Of a DNA stretch of 44,075 nucleotides, positions 31,985 to 40,043 are shown one piece after another. The translations under genes were made by a program, and so were the position numbers. Position 1 is the stretch's first letter. Every line of letters starts with the position of its first letter. Under the pieces are notes generated by a model that did not search any database, was not told where the DNA came from, and worked only from the letters and a program-made list of their open reading frames with translations. The stretch comes from Gammaproteobacteria bacterium (GTDB lineage: Bacteria; Pseudomonadota; Gammaproteobacteria; Thiohalomonadales; Thiohalomonadaceae), in the NCBI GenBank assembly GCA_023228645.1, contig JALOAT010000034.1:1-44075 (forward strand), read 5' to 3'.

Positions 31985-33031
31985 ATGAAGAAGACGCCTA
32001 TCGCGATCGCAGTACTCTCGGCCTCCATGGCCTTGGCCGCGGGTAGTGCCTTCGCCCAAGGCCAGGCCGGTTCCATGAGCGGCGGTTCCATGGACATGAG
32101 TTTCTCGGAACTCGATGCCAACGCCGATGGCGTGGTGAGCCAGGACGAGGCCTACCAGTCCCCCGTGCTGAATGAGAACTGGAGCAGAGCCGACGCCAAT
32201 CAGGACGGCAGCATCGATCAGTCCGAATTCAGCGCGCTCGAGGATTCACTGGCGTCCGGTGCGGGTGCCGGTGCAGGCACCATGCAGCAACAGAGCAGTG
32301 GTCTCGACAAGAGCTTCTCGGAACTGGATGCCAACGCCGACGGCATGGTGAGCCAGGACGAGGCGTCGCAATCGACCGTGCTGAGCCAGAACTGGAGCAG
32401 CGCCGATACCAATCAAGACGGCAGCATCGATCAGTCCGAATTCAGCGCCTTCGAGAGCCAGATGGGCGGCAGCAGCGCGGGCGGTGGCAGTGCCGGTGGC
32501 GGCAGCGCGGGCGGTGGGACGGCTTCGGGCATGTCGTTCAACGACATCGACACCAACGCTGACGGGATGATCAGCCAGGACGAGGCCAGCGCGCAGCCGA
32601 CGCTGTCCGATCAGTTCACCTCCGTCGACAAAAACCAGGATGGCAATATCGACCAGACCGAATTCAGCGCCTTCGAGATGCAGTCGCCGCCGGCCGGTGG
32701 CATGAGTCAGCAGCAGGGCGGAGGCGGCATCTCCTTCAATGACCTGGATGCCAACGCCGATGGCATGGTCAGCCAGGACGAAGCCAGCTCGCTGAGCGAC
32801 CTCTCTGACCAGTTCACTTCCTACGATACGAACCAGGACGGCAGCCTGGATCAGTCGGAGTTCAGCGCCTTCGAGTCGCAGATGGGAACCCAGCCCACCG
32901 CCCCGCCGCCCTCCGGCGGTACCATGGACCAGCCCGGGATGGGCGGCGGCATGGATGGCGGGAGCACCGGTGGTGGTATGGACGGCGGTAGCACCGGCGG
33001 CGGCATGGGTGGCGGCGGTTCCGGGATGTGA
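31985..33031 (+). CDS. Secreted tandem EF-hand protein
   Basis: A 348-aa exported protein. The signal peptide cleaves near AFA-24. The mature chain has four repeats of about 55-70 residues, each with two canonical 12-residue EF-hand calcium loops: DANADGVVSQDE- and DANQDGSIDQSE-like, eight loops in all, each ending in Glu at position 12. Gly/Ser-rich linkers (SSAGGGSAGGGSAGGG) join them, and a Met/Gly/Pro-rich tail follows. The even-numbered loops are followed by FSAFES. High repeat identity suggests recent internal duplication. Asp/Glu/Ser-rich and lacking Cys, it is probably periplasmic or extracellular and binds calcium. AAGGAGGG sits four bases before the ATG. Its role here is unknown. 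Confidence 0.88.
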   Translation: MKKTPIAIAVLSASMALAAGSAFAQGQAGSMSGGSMDMSFSELDANADGVVSQDEAYQSPVLNENWSRADANQDGSIDQSEFSALEDSLASGAGAGAGTMQQQSSGLDKSFSELDANADGMVSQDEASQSTVLSQNWSSADTNQDGSIDQSEFSAFESQMGGSSAGGGSAGGGSAGGGTASGMSFNDIDTNADGMISQDEASAQPTLSDQFTSVDKNQDGNIDQTEFSAFEMQSPPAGGMSQQQGGGGISFNDLDANADGMVSQDEASSLSDLSDQFTSYDTNQDGSLDQSEFSAFESQMGTQPTAPPPSGGTMDQPGMGGGMDGGSTGGGMDGGSTGGGMGGGGSGM

Positions 33032-33039
33032 TGCCGCGT

Positions 33040-33076
33040 AAAAATGCCTGCCCGCTCGTCGCGGGCAGGCATTTTT
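33040..33076. terminator. Strong bidirectional terminator
   Basis: A perfect 16-bp stem (33040-33055 with 33061-33076; AAAAATGCCTGCCCGC) has a 5-nt loop and is flanked by A5 and T5 runs, so it can end transcription from both sides. It lies between the convergent EF-hand and retropepsin-like genes. Confidence 0.95.
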
Positions 33077-33604
33077 CTACTCGACCGCCGTGGTCGCCGC
33101 GGCGGGCACGGTGATGGCCACGCGATCGGCCGGTTCAGTGGAGCAATGACTGAGCACCAGCGAGGCCGGTTTCATGGAAAAGATGAACGGCGAGGTGCGC
33201 TGCAACGCGGAGAGCCCGAGGATGAACCGCGTCTTGCCGGGGAACACTGCCGCCTCCACGTCGTCGATGCGACAGCTGCCGCCGATGTTCACCGACGTAA
33301 GCCTGTAGACGGGTACGATCAGCTCGCTGCCGTTGGCGAGCACCCCACGCAGATCACGCACGTACTTGGCGTTGTTGCTGCGCTTGAGTTCGCGCAAGGC
33401 CTCTTCGTTGATGGTCATGTAACCGGACCCGGTGTCCACCATGAACTCAACCGGCCCAAGCCCGTCGATATGCCCGGGCACGTAATACGTTGCTGCCCCC
33501 TTCGCTTTCATGGGCACGGTCGCATTGAACTCGGCCGCACCAGCAACCGCGGCACCTCCCATACACGCGGAAGCTAGTAAAATCGCTACGAACTGATTCT
33601 TCAT
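33077..33604 (-). CDS. Periplasmic retropepsin-like aspartic protease
   Basis: A 175-aa protein with a signal peptide (to AGA-23). The clan AA aspartic-protease motif FMVDTGSGYMTI holds the catalytic Asp at residue 57. The second conserved block is FILGLSALQRTSPF near 130. With one D-T-G per chain it should act as a homodimer like retropepsins. Bacterial homologues are often called aspartyl protease family proteins, with unknown substrates. The last coding bases overlap the end of the strong terminator. A 14-bp segment resembling an IS903-type end (33616-33629) lies just upstream of the start codon, where the ribosome site should be, and no clear Shine-Dalgarno is seen. Confidence 0.8.
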   Translation of the reverse strand: MKNQFVAILLASACMGGAAVAGAAEFNATVPMKAKGAATYYVPGHIDGLGPVEFMVDTGSGYMTINEEALRELKRSNNAKYVRDLRGVLANGSELIVPVYRLTSVNIGGSCRIDDVEAAVFPGKTRFILGLSALQRTSPFIFSMKPASLVLSHCSTEPADRVAITVPAAATTAVE

Positions 33605-33615
33605 GTGGTGCTCGC

Positions 33616-33840
33616 TCGATGGCTTTGTTGCAATCGGTGAGTGACTTTAGGGAGCGCACTCCCAAGTCACCGCCGATTGGCTCACAGAACGGCCCGTGCA
33701 TTCGCTCCATGCCACGACTGCGCAGCCGTTTTGCGAATCCACGGGCACCGAGGATGTTTGACCGGACGCGCGGGAGAAAGGTCCAAGCACATCGCGCCGC
33801 GATGTCTGTAAAGAAGTCGATGGCTTTGTTTCATCGAATG
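33616..33840. repeat. Two direct copies of an IS903-like end
   Basis: TCGATGGCTTTGTT occurs at 33616-33629 and 33817-33830, in the same orientation. The first continues GGCTTTGTTGCAATCG, which resembles the terminal sequence of IS5-family IS903-group elements (GGCTTTGTTGAATAAATC). No transposase frame remains in the intervening 187 nt. It is probably insertion-sequence debris. This occupies most of the 316-nt gap between the protease gene and soeC. Confidence 0.4.
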
Positions 33841-33866
33841 TGAACTCCGGCGCCGGCGCGCCCAAC

Positions 33867-33898
33867 AAAAAGCCCCGCAGTGCGGGGCTTTTTTTTTT
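33867..33898. terminator. Terminator downstream of soeC
   Basis: AAAAAGCCCCGC-AGT-GCGGGGCTTTTT has A5 on the left and ten Ts on the right. On the minus strand it ends the soeABC transcript 23 nt after the soeC stop. On the plus strand it has the stronger T-run but no gene precedes it. Confidence 0.92.
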
Positions 33899-33920
33899 GC
33901 TTCCAGGCGTGTGCGCGGGC

Positions 33921-34898
33921 TCAGGCCACAGACTGGTAATAGAGGTTCTGCGGGTGATTCGCCTGGGCGAAGAAGAACCAGCGTTCCGCGAGCAGGCCTA
34001 TGTACTGGATCAGCGCGGCGGCGAGCAGGATGGTGGTGGTGCGGCCCGAAATACCGGCGCTGAGCAGCACGATGGGTACCACGAACGCGGCGACGAGAAA
34101 GAACCATTTCACCGAGCGCAGCAGTGCCGGCTTGGCGCCGTGGAAAAACTCGCGGGTATTGAATGAGCCCCCCATGGCGCCCTGGGTCTTCTGCACGATC
34201 CTCGGGTGCTTGACGCCGAGCGCACTTTGCAATGTGGACTTCGGCTTCAGGCGCGCGTTGCGGATGAGCGATGCCACGCGGCTGATGAAACCGAGCACGG
34301 TGAGGATCAATGCCCAGCCGGCCATGAAAGGCACCAGATGCGGCGCCGCGTAGCCGGCGTACAGGGTGGCAACCGTGAAGCCGGAGGCCCAGCCCAGTAA
34401 GGTGTAGTTGATCACCGTCAGTGGCGAACTCCACTCGCGCAGGAAGCGCACACAGGCATAGATCATCCCGGTGCTCACGAACAGGGCAAAGGCGAGAATG
34501 GTGCCGATGGCGCCGACCAGGTTGGTAAGAGTGACCGGCGCACCGCCGGGCAGCGCACCCACCACCGGGCTGAAGCTGAACATGTGTGCGACGCCGTAGA
34601 CGAAGGTCACCCCCATGAAGGCCGGCAGCACGATGACTTCACGGGACAGCCACGAGGTGCGCCAGCGCGTCGCGGCACGCCAGGCGCGTTCCGGCCGGCC
34701 CAAATGCCAGAACGACGCGATCAGGCCGGCGCCGAGAAACACCAGTGCCAGCAGGCTGCCGTAGGCATAGAACGCGTGCGGCTGCTTGGGCAGCATCGCG
34801 AAAGCCACGTGCGATTCGACCGTGAACATGGCCAGGAACAGACCCTGACCGATGCCGATGAGGGTGGTTAGAAAAATGACAGAGAATGCTGGATGCAT
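33921..34898 (-). CDS. soeC: Sulfite dehydrogenase (quinone) membrane subunit SoeC
   Basis: A 325-aa DmsC/NrfD-type integral membrane protein with about eight hydrophobic helices. It begins MHPAFSVIFLTTLIGIGQGL with no signal peptide and contains FWHLGRPERAWRAATRWRTSWLSREV (residues 63-88), the family's conserved loop. It anchors SoeAB to the cytoplasmic face of the inner membrane and hands electrons to quinone. It is the last gene of the soeA-soeB-soeC operon, 17 nt after soeB, and is followed by a strong terminator. DmsC-like subunits occur in several complexes; the SoeC call depends on the soeA context and the sulfur-oxidation neighbourhood. Confidence 0.85.
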   Translation of the reverse strand: MHPAFSVIFLTTLIGIGQGLFLAMFTVESHVAFAMLPKQPHAFYAYGSLLALVFLGAGLIASFWHLGRPERAWRAATRWRTSWLSREVIVLPAFMGVTFVYGVAHMFSFSPVVGALPGGAPVTLTNLVGAIGTILAFALFVSTGMIYACVRFLREWSSPLTVINYTLLGWASGFTVATLYAGYAAPHLVPFMAGWALILTVLGFISRVASLIRNARLKPKSTLQSALGVKHPRIVQKTQGAMGGSFNTREFFHGAKPALLRSVKWFFLVAAFVVPIVLLSAGISGRTTTILLAAALIQYIGLLAERWFFFAQANHPQNLYYQSVA

Positions 34899-34915
34899 TG
34901 TGTTTTTCCCTACCT

Positions 34916-35647
34916 TTAGAAGCTGGACACGTCGTCGAGCGAAGGCTCGTCGCCGCTCGGCTTGGGCAGCTTGCTGTCGATCTTGAGCGGATTGGCCGCG
35001 CGTTCGATCTCATCCTCGCGGATGTGCATCTTGGTCTTGTGCCGCGGCAGGTAGTGGTTGGCCGGGTTGGTGCCCCATTCCGGCATCAACTGGTAACCGC
35101 CGTGCTCGCGGATGGCGACCGACACTTCCGATTCCGGATCGTGGATGTCACCGAACAGGCGCGCGCCGGCCGGGCAGGCGCGCACGCAGGCGGGGCGACG
35201 TTCCTCTTCGGTCATGGACGTGTCGTAGATGCGGTCCACGCACAAGGTGCACTTCTTCATAATCTTTTGCTGCTCGTCGATTTCGCGTGCGCCGTAAGGG
35301 CAGGCCCACGAGCAATACTTGCAGCCGATGCACTTGTCGTAGTCCACCAGCACGATGCCGTCTTCCTTGCGCTTGTACGACGCACCCGTCGGGCACACCG
35401 GCACGCAGGGCGGCTCTTCGCAGTGCAGGCAGGACTTGGGGAAGTGCAAGGTCTCGGTGAGCGGGAATTCGCCCACTTCGAAGGTCTGCACGCGGTTGAA
35501 GAACGTGCCGGTCGGGTCCTTGCCGTAGGGGTTCTGGTCCACCATCGGGCCGGCACTGCCGGAGGTGTTCCACTCCTTGCAGTTGGTCACGCAGGCGTGA
35601 CAGCCAACGCACACGTTCAGGTCGATAACTAGGGCTAGCTGGGTCAT
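34916..35647 (-). CDS. soeB: Sulfite dehydrogenase (quinone) iron-sulfur subunit SoeB
   Basis: A 243-aa ferredoxin-like subunit with four [4Fe-4S] sites. The first is CVGCHACVTNC at residues 15-25. The next is CLHCEEPPCVPVCPTG near 73. Then come CIGCKYCSWACPYG near 104 and CTLCVDRI...CVRACPAGA across about 137-166. It passes electrons from the molybdopterin site of SoeA to SoeC. No Tat signal is present, consistent with the cytoplasmic orientation described for SoeABC of purple sulfur bacteria. A REP-like hairpin lies in the 112-nt gap from soeA. Confidence 0.9.
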   Translation of the reverse strand: MTQLALVIDLNVCVGCHACVTNCKEWNTSGSAGPMVDQNPYGKDPTGTFFNRVQTFEVGEFPLTETLHFPKSCLHCEEPPCVPVCPTGASYKRKEDGIVLVDYDKCIGCKYCSWACPYGAREIDEQQKIMKKCTLCVDRIYDTSMTEEERRPACVRACPAGARLFGDIHDPESEVSVAIREHGGYQLMPEWGTNPANHYLPRHKTKMHIREDEIERAANPLKIDSKLPKPSGDEPSLDDVSSF

Positions 35648-35690
35648 TTTGTCGAAACCTTTTTTGTTGCCGCAGAGCCACCGGATGCCT

Positions 35691-35717
35691 GCAGGAGCGG
35701 CCTCAAGCCGCTCCTGC
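35691..35717. repeat. REP-like hairpin between soeA and soeB
   Basis: GCAGGAGCGGC-CTCAA-GCCGCTCCTGC is an 11-bp perfect stem. It lies in the transcribed soeA-soeB spacer and may set the relative amounts of SoeA and SoeBC by mRNA protection or partial termination. Confidence 0.75.
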
Positions 35718-35759
35718 CGCGGGAATGAATCGTCCCGGCGATCTCCACGGCTACCTTTC

Positions 35760-38627
35760 TCAGGCCTTCTTCTTCACCTTGCCGGCGAAGTAGTTCCAGA
35801 CCTTGTTGCGTTCGGGCTGGCCCGGATAGGGCTTCATGGGCGCGAACTGGGGCGACGTGAATTCCTCACCGTCTTCCGCCTTGTAGATGCGCACCCGCAC
35901 GTCATACCACGCCGCCTGGCCGGTGATCGGGTCGGAGTTAGAGACGTGCGACCCGCCGCTGGCCGGCAGTTCCTCGGAAATGAGGTGGTTGAGCAAAAAG
36001 CCCTTCTGCGACTCGTTGGCGTCCGGCGTCAGGTTCCAGGCGCCGGCGGCCTTGCCGATGGCGTTCCAGGTCCACACCGTGCCGGGCTCCACGGCCTCGG
36101 AATGCTTGGCCATGCAGCGCACCTTGCCCCACTGGCTCTCCACCCAGATCCAGTCTTCGTCCTGGATACCGGCGGCCAGCGCGGTCTTGGTGTTCACGTA
36201 CAGCAGGTTGTGCGCGTGGATCTGGCGCAACCAGGCGTTCTGCGAATCCCAGGAGTGATACATGGCCATGGGGCGCTGGGTGATCGCCGCCAGCGGATAC
36301 TTGTGCTTGTCCGACACCTGGCACTCCAGCGGGTCGTAGAAGAACGGCAGCGGATCGAAATAGGTCTCGACGCGCTTGGCCAGATGCGCAGGCGGCTTGC
36401 GGCTGATACCGCGGCCCTGCGCAGCAGCGCGGAACTTCTGCAGCACTTCGGAATAGATGTGGATCAGGATCGGCTCGGCGTAGCGCGTGATGCGATTGCG
36501 CTGTGACCATTCGAGGTAGCCCTGATTCCAGTTGCGCATGTACTGGTAGCTCTTGGGCAGCTCGTAGTGGAATACGCAGTCGTTCTTCGCGTACATCTCC
36601 CACTGCTTGGGGTTGGGTTCCCCCACCATGCTCTTCTCGCCGCCCTTGCCGCGCCAGCCGGCGAGGAAGCCGATGCCCGAACCCGGCTCGGTCTCGTAGT
36701 TGACGATGAAGTCCGGGTAGTCGCGGAACTTGCGCTCGCCGCTCGGCGTGGTGAACGCCGGCAGCTTGAGGCGCGAGCCCAGCTCGACGATGACCTCCTG
36801 GAATGGCTTGCAGTCACCGGTGGGCGGCACCACCGGGATGCGCACGGAGTCCACCGGGCCGTCGAACTCGGAGATCGGACGGTCGAGGATGGACATGACG
36901 TCGTGGCGCTCCAGGTACGTGGTATCCGGCAGGATGAGGTCGGCGAACGCCGTCATCTCTGACTGGAAGGCATCGCTCACCACGATGAACGGGATCTTGT
37001 ATTCGCCGTCCTCGTCCTTGTCGTTGAGCATCTTGCGCACTTCCGAGGTGTTCATGGTGGAGTTCCACGCCATGTTCGCCATGAAAATGAGCAAGGTGTC
37101 GATCTTGTACGGGTCGCCGCGCCAGGCGTTGGTGATCACGTTGTGCATCAGGCCGTGCACCGACAGCGGATACTCCCAGGAGAAGCCCTTGTCGATACGC
37201 ACCGGCTCGCCCTGCTCGTCGACGAACAGGTCGTCTGGATCGGCCGGCCAGCCCAGCGGCATGCCCGCCAGAGGGGTGTTGGGCTGTACCGCCTCGGGGC
37301 CCTTGGGCGGGCGCGCGCAGGGCGGGATGGGGCGCGGGAACGGCACCTTGTGACGGAACCCGCCCGGGCGGTCGATGGTGCCCAGGATGGACATCAGGAT
37401 GGCCAGGGCGCGGATGCTCTGAAAGCCGTTGGAGTGCGCCGCCAGGCCGCGCATGGCGTGGAAGGACACCGGGTTGCCGGTGATGGTTTCGTGCTCCACG
37501 CCCCAGCTGTCGGTCCAGGCGATGGGCAGCTCGATGCGGTGGTCACGTGCGGTGATGCCCATCTCGTGGGCCAGGCGGCGGATGGTTGCCGCGGGAATGC
37601 CGGTGATCTGCTCCGCCCATTCCGGCGTGTAATCCTTGACGCGGTCCTGCAGCAGCTGAAAGGCGGGCTTGACCACCGTGCCGTCATGCAGCTTGAACTC
37701 GCCCAGCAGGAACGGGTCCGCGCCCTCCGTGTGGGTGACCACGGGCTTGTTGGTGTTGCGGTCCCACCACAGGGTGTTCTGTGGGTCGTAGCAGGCTTCC
37801 TGGGGAGGTACCTCGGTGCGCACGAACATGCCTAACTCGTCGCTGGCGTCGTTCATGTTCACCAGTTGGCCGGCGTTGGTGTAACGCACCAGGAAATCAC
37901 GGTCGTACAGGCCCTTGGCGAGGATCTCGTGGATCACCGCCAGCAGGAAGGCGCCATCGGTACCGGGACGGATGGGCACCCACTCGTCGGCGATGGCCGA
38001 GTAGCCGGTACGCACCGGATTGACGGAGATGAAGCGCCCGCCGTCGCGCTTGAACTGCGATAGCGCGACCTTGAGCGGGTTGGAGTGATGGTCCTCGGCA
38101 GTGCCGATCATCACGAACAGCTTGGAGCGTTCCAGATCGGGGCCGCCGAATTCCCAGAACGAGCCGCCGATGGTGTAGATCATGCCCGCAGCCATGTTCA
38201 CGGAGCAGAAGCCGCCGTGGGCCGCGTAGTTGGGCGTGCCGAACTGGCGCGCGAACAGGCCGGTGAGGGCCTGCATCTGGTCGCGGCCGGTGAACAGGGC
38301 GAACTTCTTCGGATCGGTGGCACGCAAGTTTGCGAGGCGCTCCGTCAGGGTGGAGAATGCCTCTTCCCAGGAAATCGCTTCGAACTCCGCGGCGCCGCGC
38401 TCGGTGCCGGGCTTGCGGCGCAGCGGTTTGGTGAGCCGTGCCGGCGAGTACTGCTTCATGATGCCGGAGGAGCCCTTGGCGCAGATCACGCCCTTGTTCA
38501 GGGGGTGATCGGGATTGCCGTCGATGTAACGCACTTCGCCATCGCGCAAATGGACGCGAATGCCGCAACGGCACGCACACATATAGCAGGTGGTCTTTTT
38601 GACCTCCTGGACAGGAGTCGATTGCAT
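35760..38627 (-). CDS. soeA: Sulfite dehydrogenase (quinone) molybdopterin subunit SoeA
   Basis: SoeA is the catalytic subunit that oxidises sulfite directly to sulfate in the cytoplasm. The 955-aa DMSO-reductase-family protein starts with the [4Fe-4S] motif C14-x2-C17-x3-C21...C49 and no Tat signal. The molybdopterin regions follow, including PLNKGVICAKGSSG, FALFTGRDQMQALTGLF, GGRFISVNPVRTGYSAIADEW and a C-terminal MCD-binding domain ending AGKVKKKA. Length and order fit SoeA better than the shorter nitrate or polysulfide enzymes. It is transcribed away from a 130-nt divergent region containing an 18-bp palindrome. moaA at 16.7-17.7 kb supplies part of its cofactor pathway. Confidence 0.88.
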   Translation of the reverse strand: MQSTPVQEVKKTTCYMCACRCGIRVHLRDGEVRYIDGNPDHPLNKGVICAKGSSGIMKQYSPARLTKPLRRKPGTERGAAEFEAISWEEAFSTLTERLANLRATDPKKFALFTGRDQMQALTGLFARQFGTPNYAAHGGFCSVNMAAGMIYTIGGSFWEFGGPDLERSKLFVMIGTAEDHHSNPLKVALSQFKRDGGRFISVNPVRTGYSAIADEWVPIRPGTDGAFLLAVIHEILAKGLYDRDFLVRYTNAGQLVNMNDASDELGMFVRTEVPPQEACYDPQNTLWWDRNTNKPVVTHTEGADPFLLGEFKLHDGTVVKPAFQLLQDRVKDYTPEWAEQITGIPAATIRRLAHEMGITARDHRIELPIAWTDSWGVEHETITGNPVSFHAMRGLAAHSNGFQSIRALAILMSILGTIDRPGGFRHKVPFPRPIPPCARPPKGPEAVQPNTPLAGMPLGWPADPDDLFVDEQGEPVRIDKGFSWEYPLSVHGLMHNVITNAWRGDPYKIDTLLIFMANMAWNSTMNTSEVRKMLNDKDEDGEYKIPFIVVSDAFQSEMTAFADLILPDTTYLERHDVMSILDRPISEFDGPVDSVRIPVVPPTGDCKPFQEVIVELGSRLKLPAFTTPSGERKFRDYPDFIVNYETEPGSGIGFLAGWRGKGGEKSMVGEPNPKQWEMYAKNDCVFHYELPKSYQYMRNWNQGYLEWSQRNRITRYAEPILIHIYSEVLQKFRAAAQGRGISRKPPAHLAKRVETYFDPLPFFYDPLECQVSDKHKYPLAAITQRPMAMYHSWDSQNAWLRQIHAHNLLYVNTKTALAAGIQDEDWIWVESQWGKVRCMAKHSEAVEPGTVWTWNAIGKAAGAWNLTPDANESQKGFLLNHLISEELPASGGSHVSNSDPITGQAAWYDVRVRIYKAEDGEEFTSPQFAPMKPYPGQPERNKVWNYFAGKVKKKA

Positions 38628-38718
38628 GGTGAGTCGTCTTGGTTGGAGGATTGGAACCTCGGAATATCGAGGTTTAGTGAATAAGGATATTCTTACAAGG
38701 CTGGACCTGGTTTAAACA

Positions 38719-38736
38719 CCAAGAAAATTTTGTTGG
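38719..38736. promoter_or_regulatory. Palindrome in the divergent soeA control region
   Basis: CCAAGAAAATTTTGTTGG is an 18-bp dyad with one mismatched pair (CCAA-x-AAAATTTT-x-TTGG). It lies between soeA (minus) and the 132-aa gene (plus) in AT-rich sequence and could be an operator for either or both. Confidence 0.45.
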
Positions 38737-38757
38737 GTCATAAACGGGACTATTCAC

Positions 38758-39156
38758 ATGAAGACGATCGCTGATTTTTCGTCCACGGAACGGCAACTGG
38801 TCGCCCAGACCTTGCGGGAACGCTACGGCCGCGGCGTGCCTCTGGAAGAGGCCGACGCGGAACTCGCGCTGCAACCCGACAGTGACGAGCTCAGTGTTTG
38901 CCCGGCCATTTACTGGGAGGAGCGCAACGCGCATTTTGTCATCTTCAAGACCGGTGACTCGCGCTTCCGTGCACAGTTCTTCTATTCCGAGGCCCAGCAG
39001 TTCGGGACCGGCAAGGAGGAGTTCGACAACATCGGCGACTGCGTGGTCACGCTGTTGCAGGTCCAGTCAGACCATGAGCGGCAGATGAAGGGCATCCGTT
39101 CGGGCATGACCGCCCTTGATTTCGACGAGGACTACCACGGGCCGCTCATCGTATGA
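38758..39156 (+). CDS. Small unrecognised protein divergent from soeA
   Basis: A 132-aa acidic soluble protein. I do not recognise a family. The N-terminus is helical (TERQLVAQTLRERYGRGVPLEEADAEL). A beta-rich middle with aromatic residues follows (CPAIYWEERNAHFVIFKTGDSRFRAQFFY, 48-76), then a helical CVVTLLQVQSDHERQMKGIR and the tail FDEDYHGPLIV. It has only two Cys (48 and 94). Its stop overlaps the start of the phosphoesterase gene (ATGA), so the two are coupled. The shared promoter region with soeA suggests a link to sulfite oxidation, but nothing in the sequence proves it. Confidence 0.75.
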   Translation: MKTIADFSSTERQLVAQTLRERYGRGVPLEEADAELALQPDSDELSVCPAIYWEERNAHFVIFKTGDSRFRAQFFYSEAQQFGTGKEEFDNIGDCVVTLLQVQSDHERQMKGIRSGMTALDFDEDYHGPLIV

Positions 39157-39668
39157 AGATCTGCATCGTTTCCGACAGCCACGACCGCGGCCCCATGCTG
39201 GCCAGCGCCATCCAGGCCGCCGCCGATGAAGGCGCTTCGATGGTCATCCATTGCGGCGACCTCATCGGCGGCAACACCCTCAAGGCCTCCCTCAGACTGG
39301 GGCTTCCCATCCATGCGGTACACGGCAACAACCTGGGCGACCCGGTCGCCATTGCCCGCATCGCCTGCAATTCCAACGGACTTTTCATCTATCACGGCCA
39401 TGACGCCGACATCGAGCTGGGCGGCCGCCGGATCTTCGTCACCCACTATCCCTACTACGGTCATGCCATGGCCTGCACCGGCGACTACGATCTGGTGTGC
39501 TGTGGTCACAGCCATGAGCCGGAAGTACGGCAACAGCCCCATGTAAAAGACGGCAAGACCTGGCTGGTGAATCCCGGCACCGTGGCGGGGCTCGGCGCGC
39601 CGGCCGCCACCTGGATCTTCGGCGATCTGGAGACCATGACTTTCGAGGTGCGGCCGACGCCCACCTGA
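39153..39668 (+). CDS. YfcE/MJ0936-type metallophosphoesterase
   Basis: A 171-aa calcineurin-like phosphoesterase. The dinuclear metal ligands are visible in order: VSDSHD (residues 6-11), HCGD (33-36), GNN (58-60), THYP (97-100) and CGHSHEP (115-121). The C-terminus has NPGTVAGLGAP. Small YfcE-type enzymes act on phosphodiesters; the true substrate is unknown. It is coupled to the 132-aa gene and followed by a hairpin with a T-rich tail at 39700-39727. Confidence 0.9.
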   Translation: MKICIVSDSHDRGPMLASAIQAAADEGASMVIHCGDLIGGNTLKASLRLGLPIHAVHGNNLGDPVAIARIACNSNGLFIYHGHDADIELGGRRIFVTHYPYYGHAMACTGDYDLVCCGHSHEPEVRQQPHVKDGKTWLVNPGTVAGLGAPAATWIFGDLETMTFEVRPTPT

Positions 39669-39699
39669 CGCGCTGAGCCGGAAAAAACGCACGGCGGCG

Positions 39700-39727
39700 A
39701 CCCGGGCGCGCGGCCCTGGTTTTCTTT
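39700..39727 (+). terminator. Probable terminator after the phosphoesterase gene
   Basis: Stem ACCCGGGC (39700-39707) and GCCCTGGT (39713-39720), with one mismatch, is followed by TTTCTTT. The remainder of the 375-nt gap to qmoA has no gene. It holds a GCGGCCTCAGGCCGC stem near 39851, a GGGGG-ATCG-CCCCC stem near 39964 and the dyad at 39933-39950. Confidence 0.5.
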
Positions 39728-39932
39728 GCTGTGTGACGGCTGTAATCAAAAAACTGCCCCGTATCGGCGATAATCCGCAGCCGTCATTGGTGGTGCGCGC
39801 GGGACGAGGCAAGCGTTCGGTGGCATGCGCCGAATTTCTATCGCAAGCGCGGCCTCAGGCCGCTGTTAACGGGGGGGGCGCTTTGGCATTTCACTCCTGC
39901 GACTTGTATTAGACGTTATCTACATTCACTGC

Positions 39933-39950
39933 TTCTATCCATTAATAGAA
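39933..39950. promoter_or_regulatory. Dyad upstream of qmoA
   Basis: TTCTAT-CCATTA-ATAGAA is a perfect inverted repeat with 6-bp arms, in an AT-rich patch about 95 nt upstream of the qmoA ATG. This is the most promoter-like part of the gap. No regulator family is assigned. Confidence 0.4.
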
Positions 39951-40043
39951 ACATTTTGGCGCGGGGGATCGCCCCCTGCCGTCATGGTCGCCATAGAATC
40001 TGGGTTGTCTTTAGTGGCGAACACCAATTCCTGCGGAGGTTCG

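Noticed and set aside
32095..32890. Periodic DNA repeats considered as a non-coding array
   Set aside because: They are in-frame EF-hand coding repeats within an intact gene that has a signal peptide and a strong ribosome site.
39984..40043. Upstream ATG extension of qmoA by 20 residues
   Set aside because: It has no ribosome site, whereas GGAGG lies four bases before the ATG at 40044, where homologous N-termini begin.
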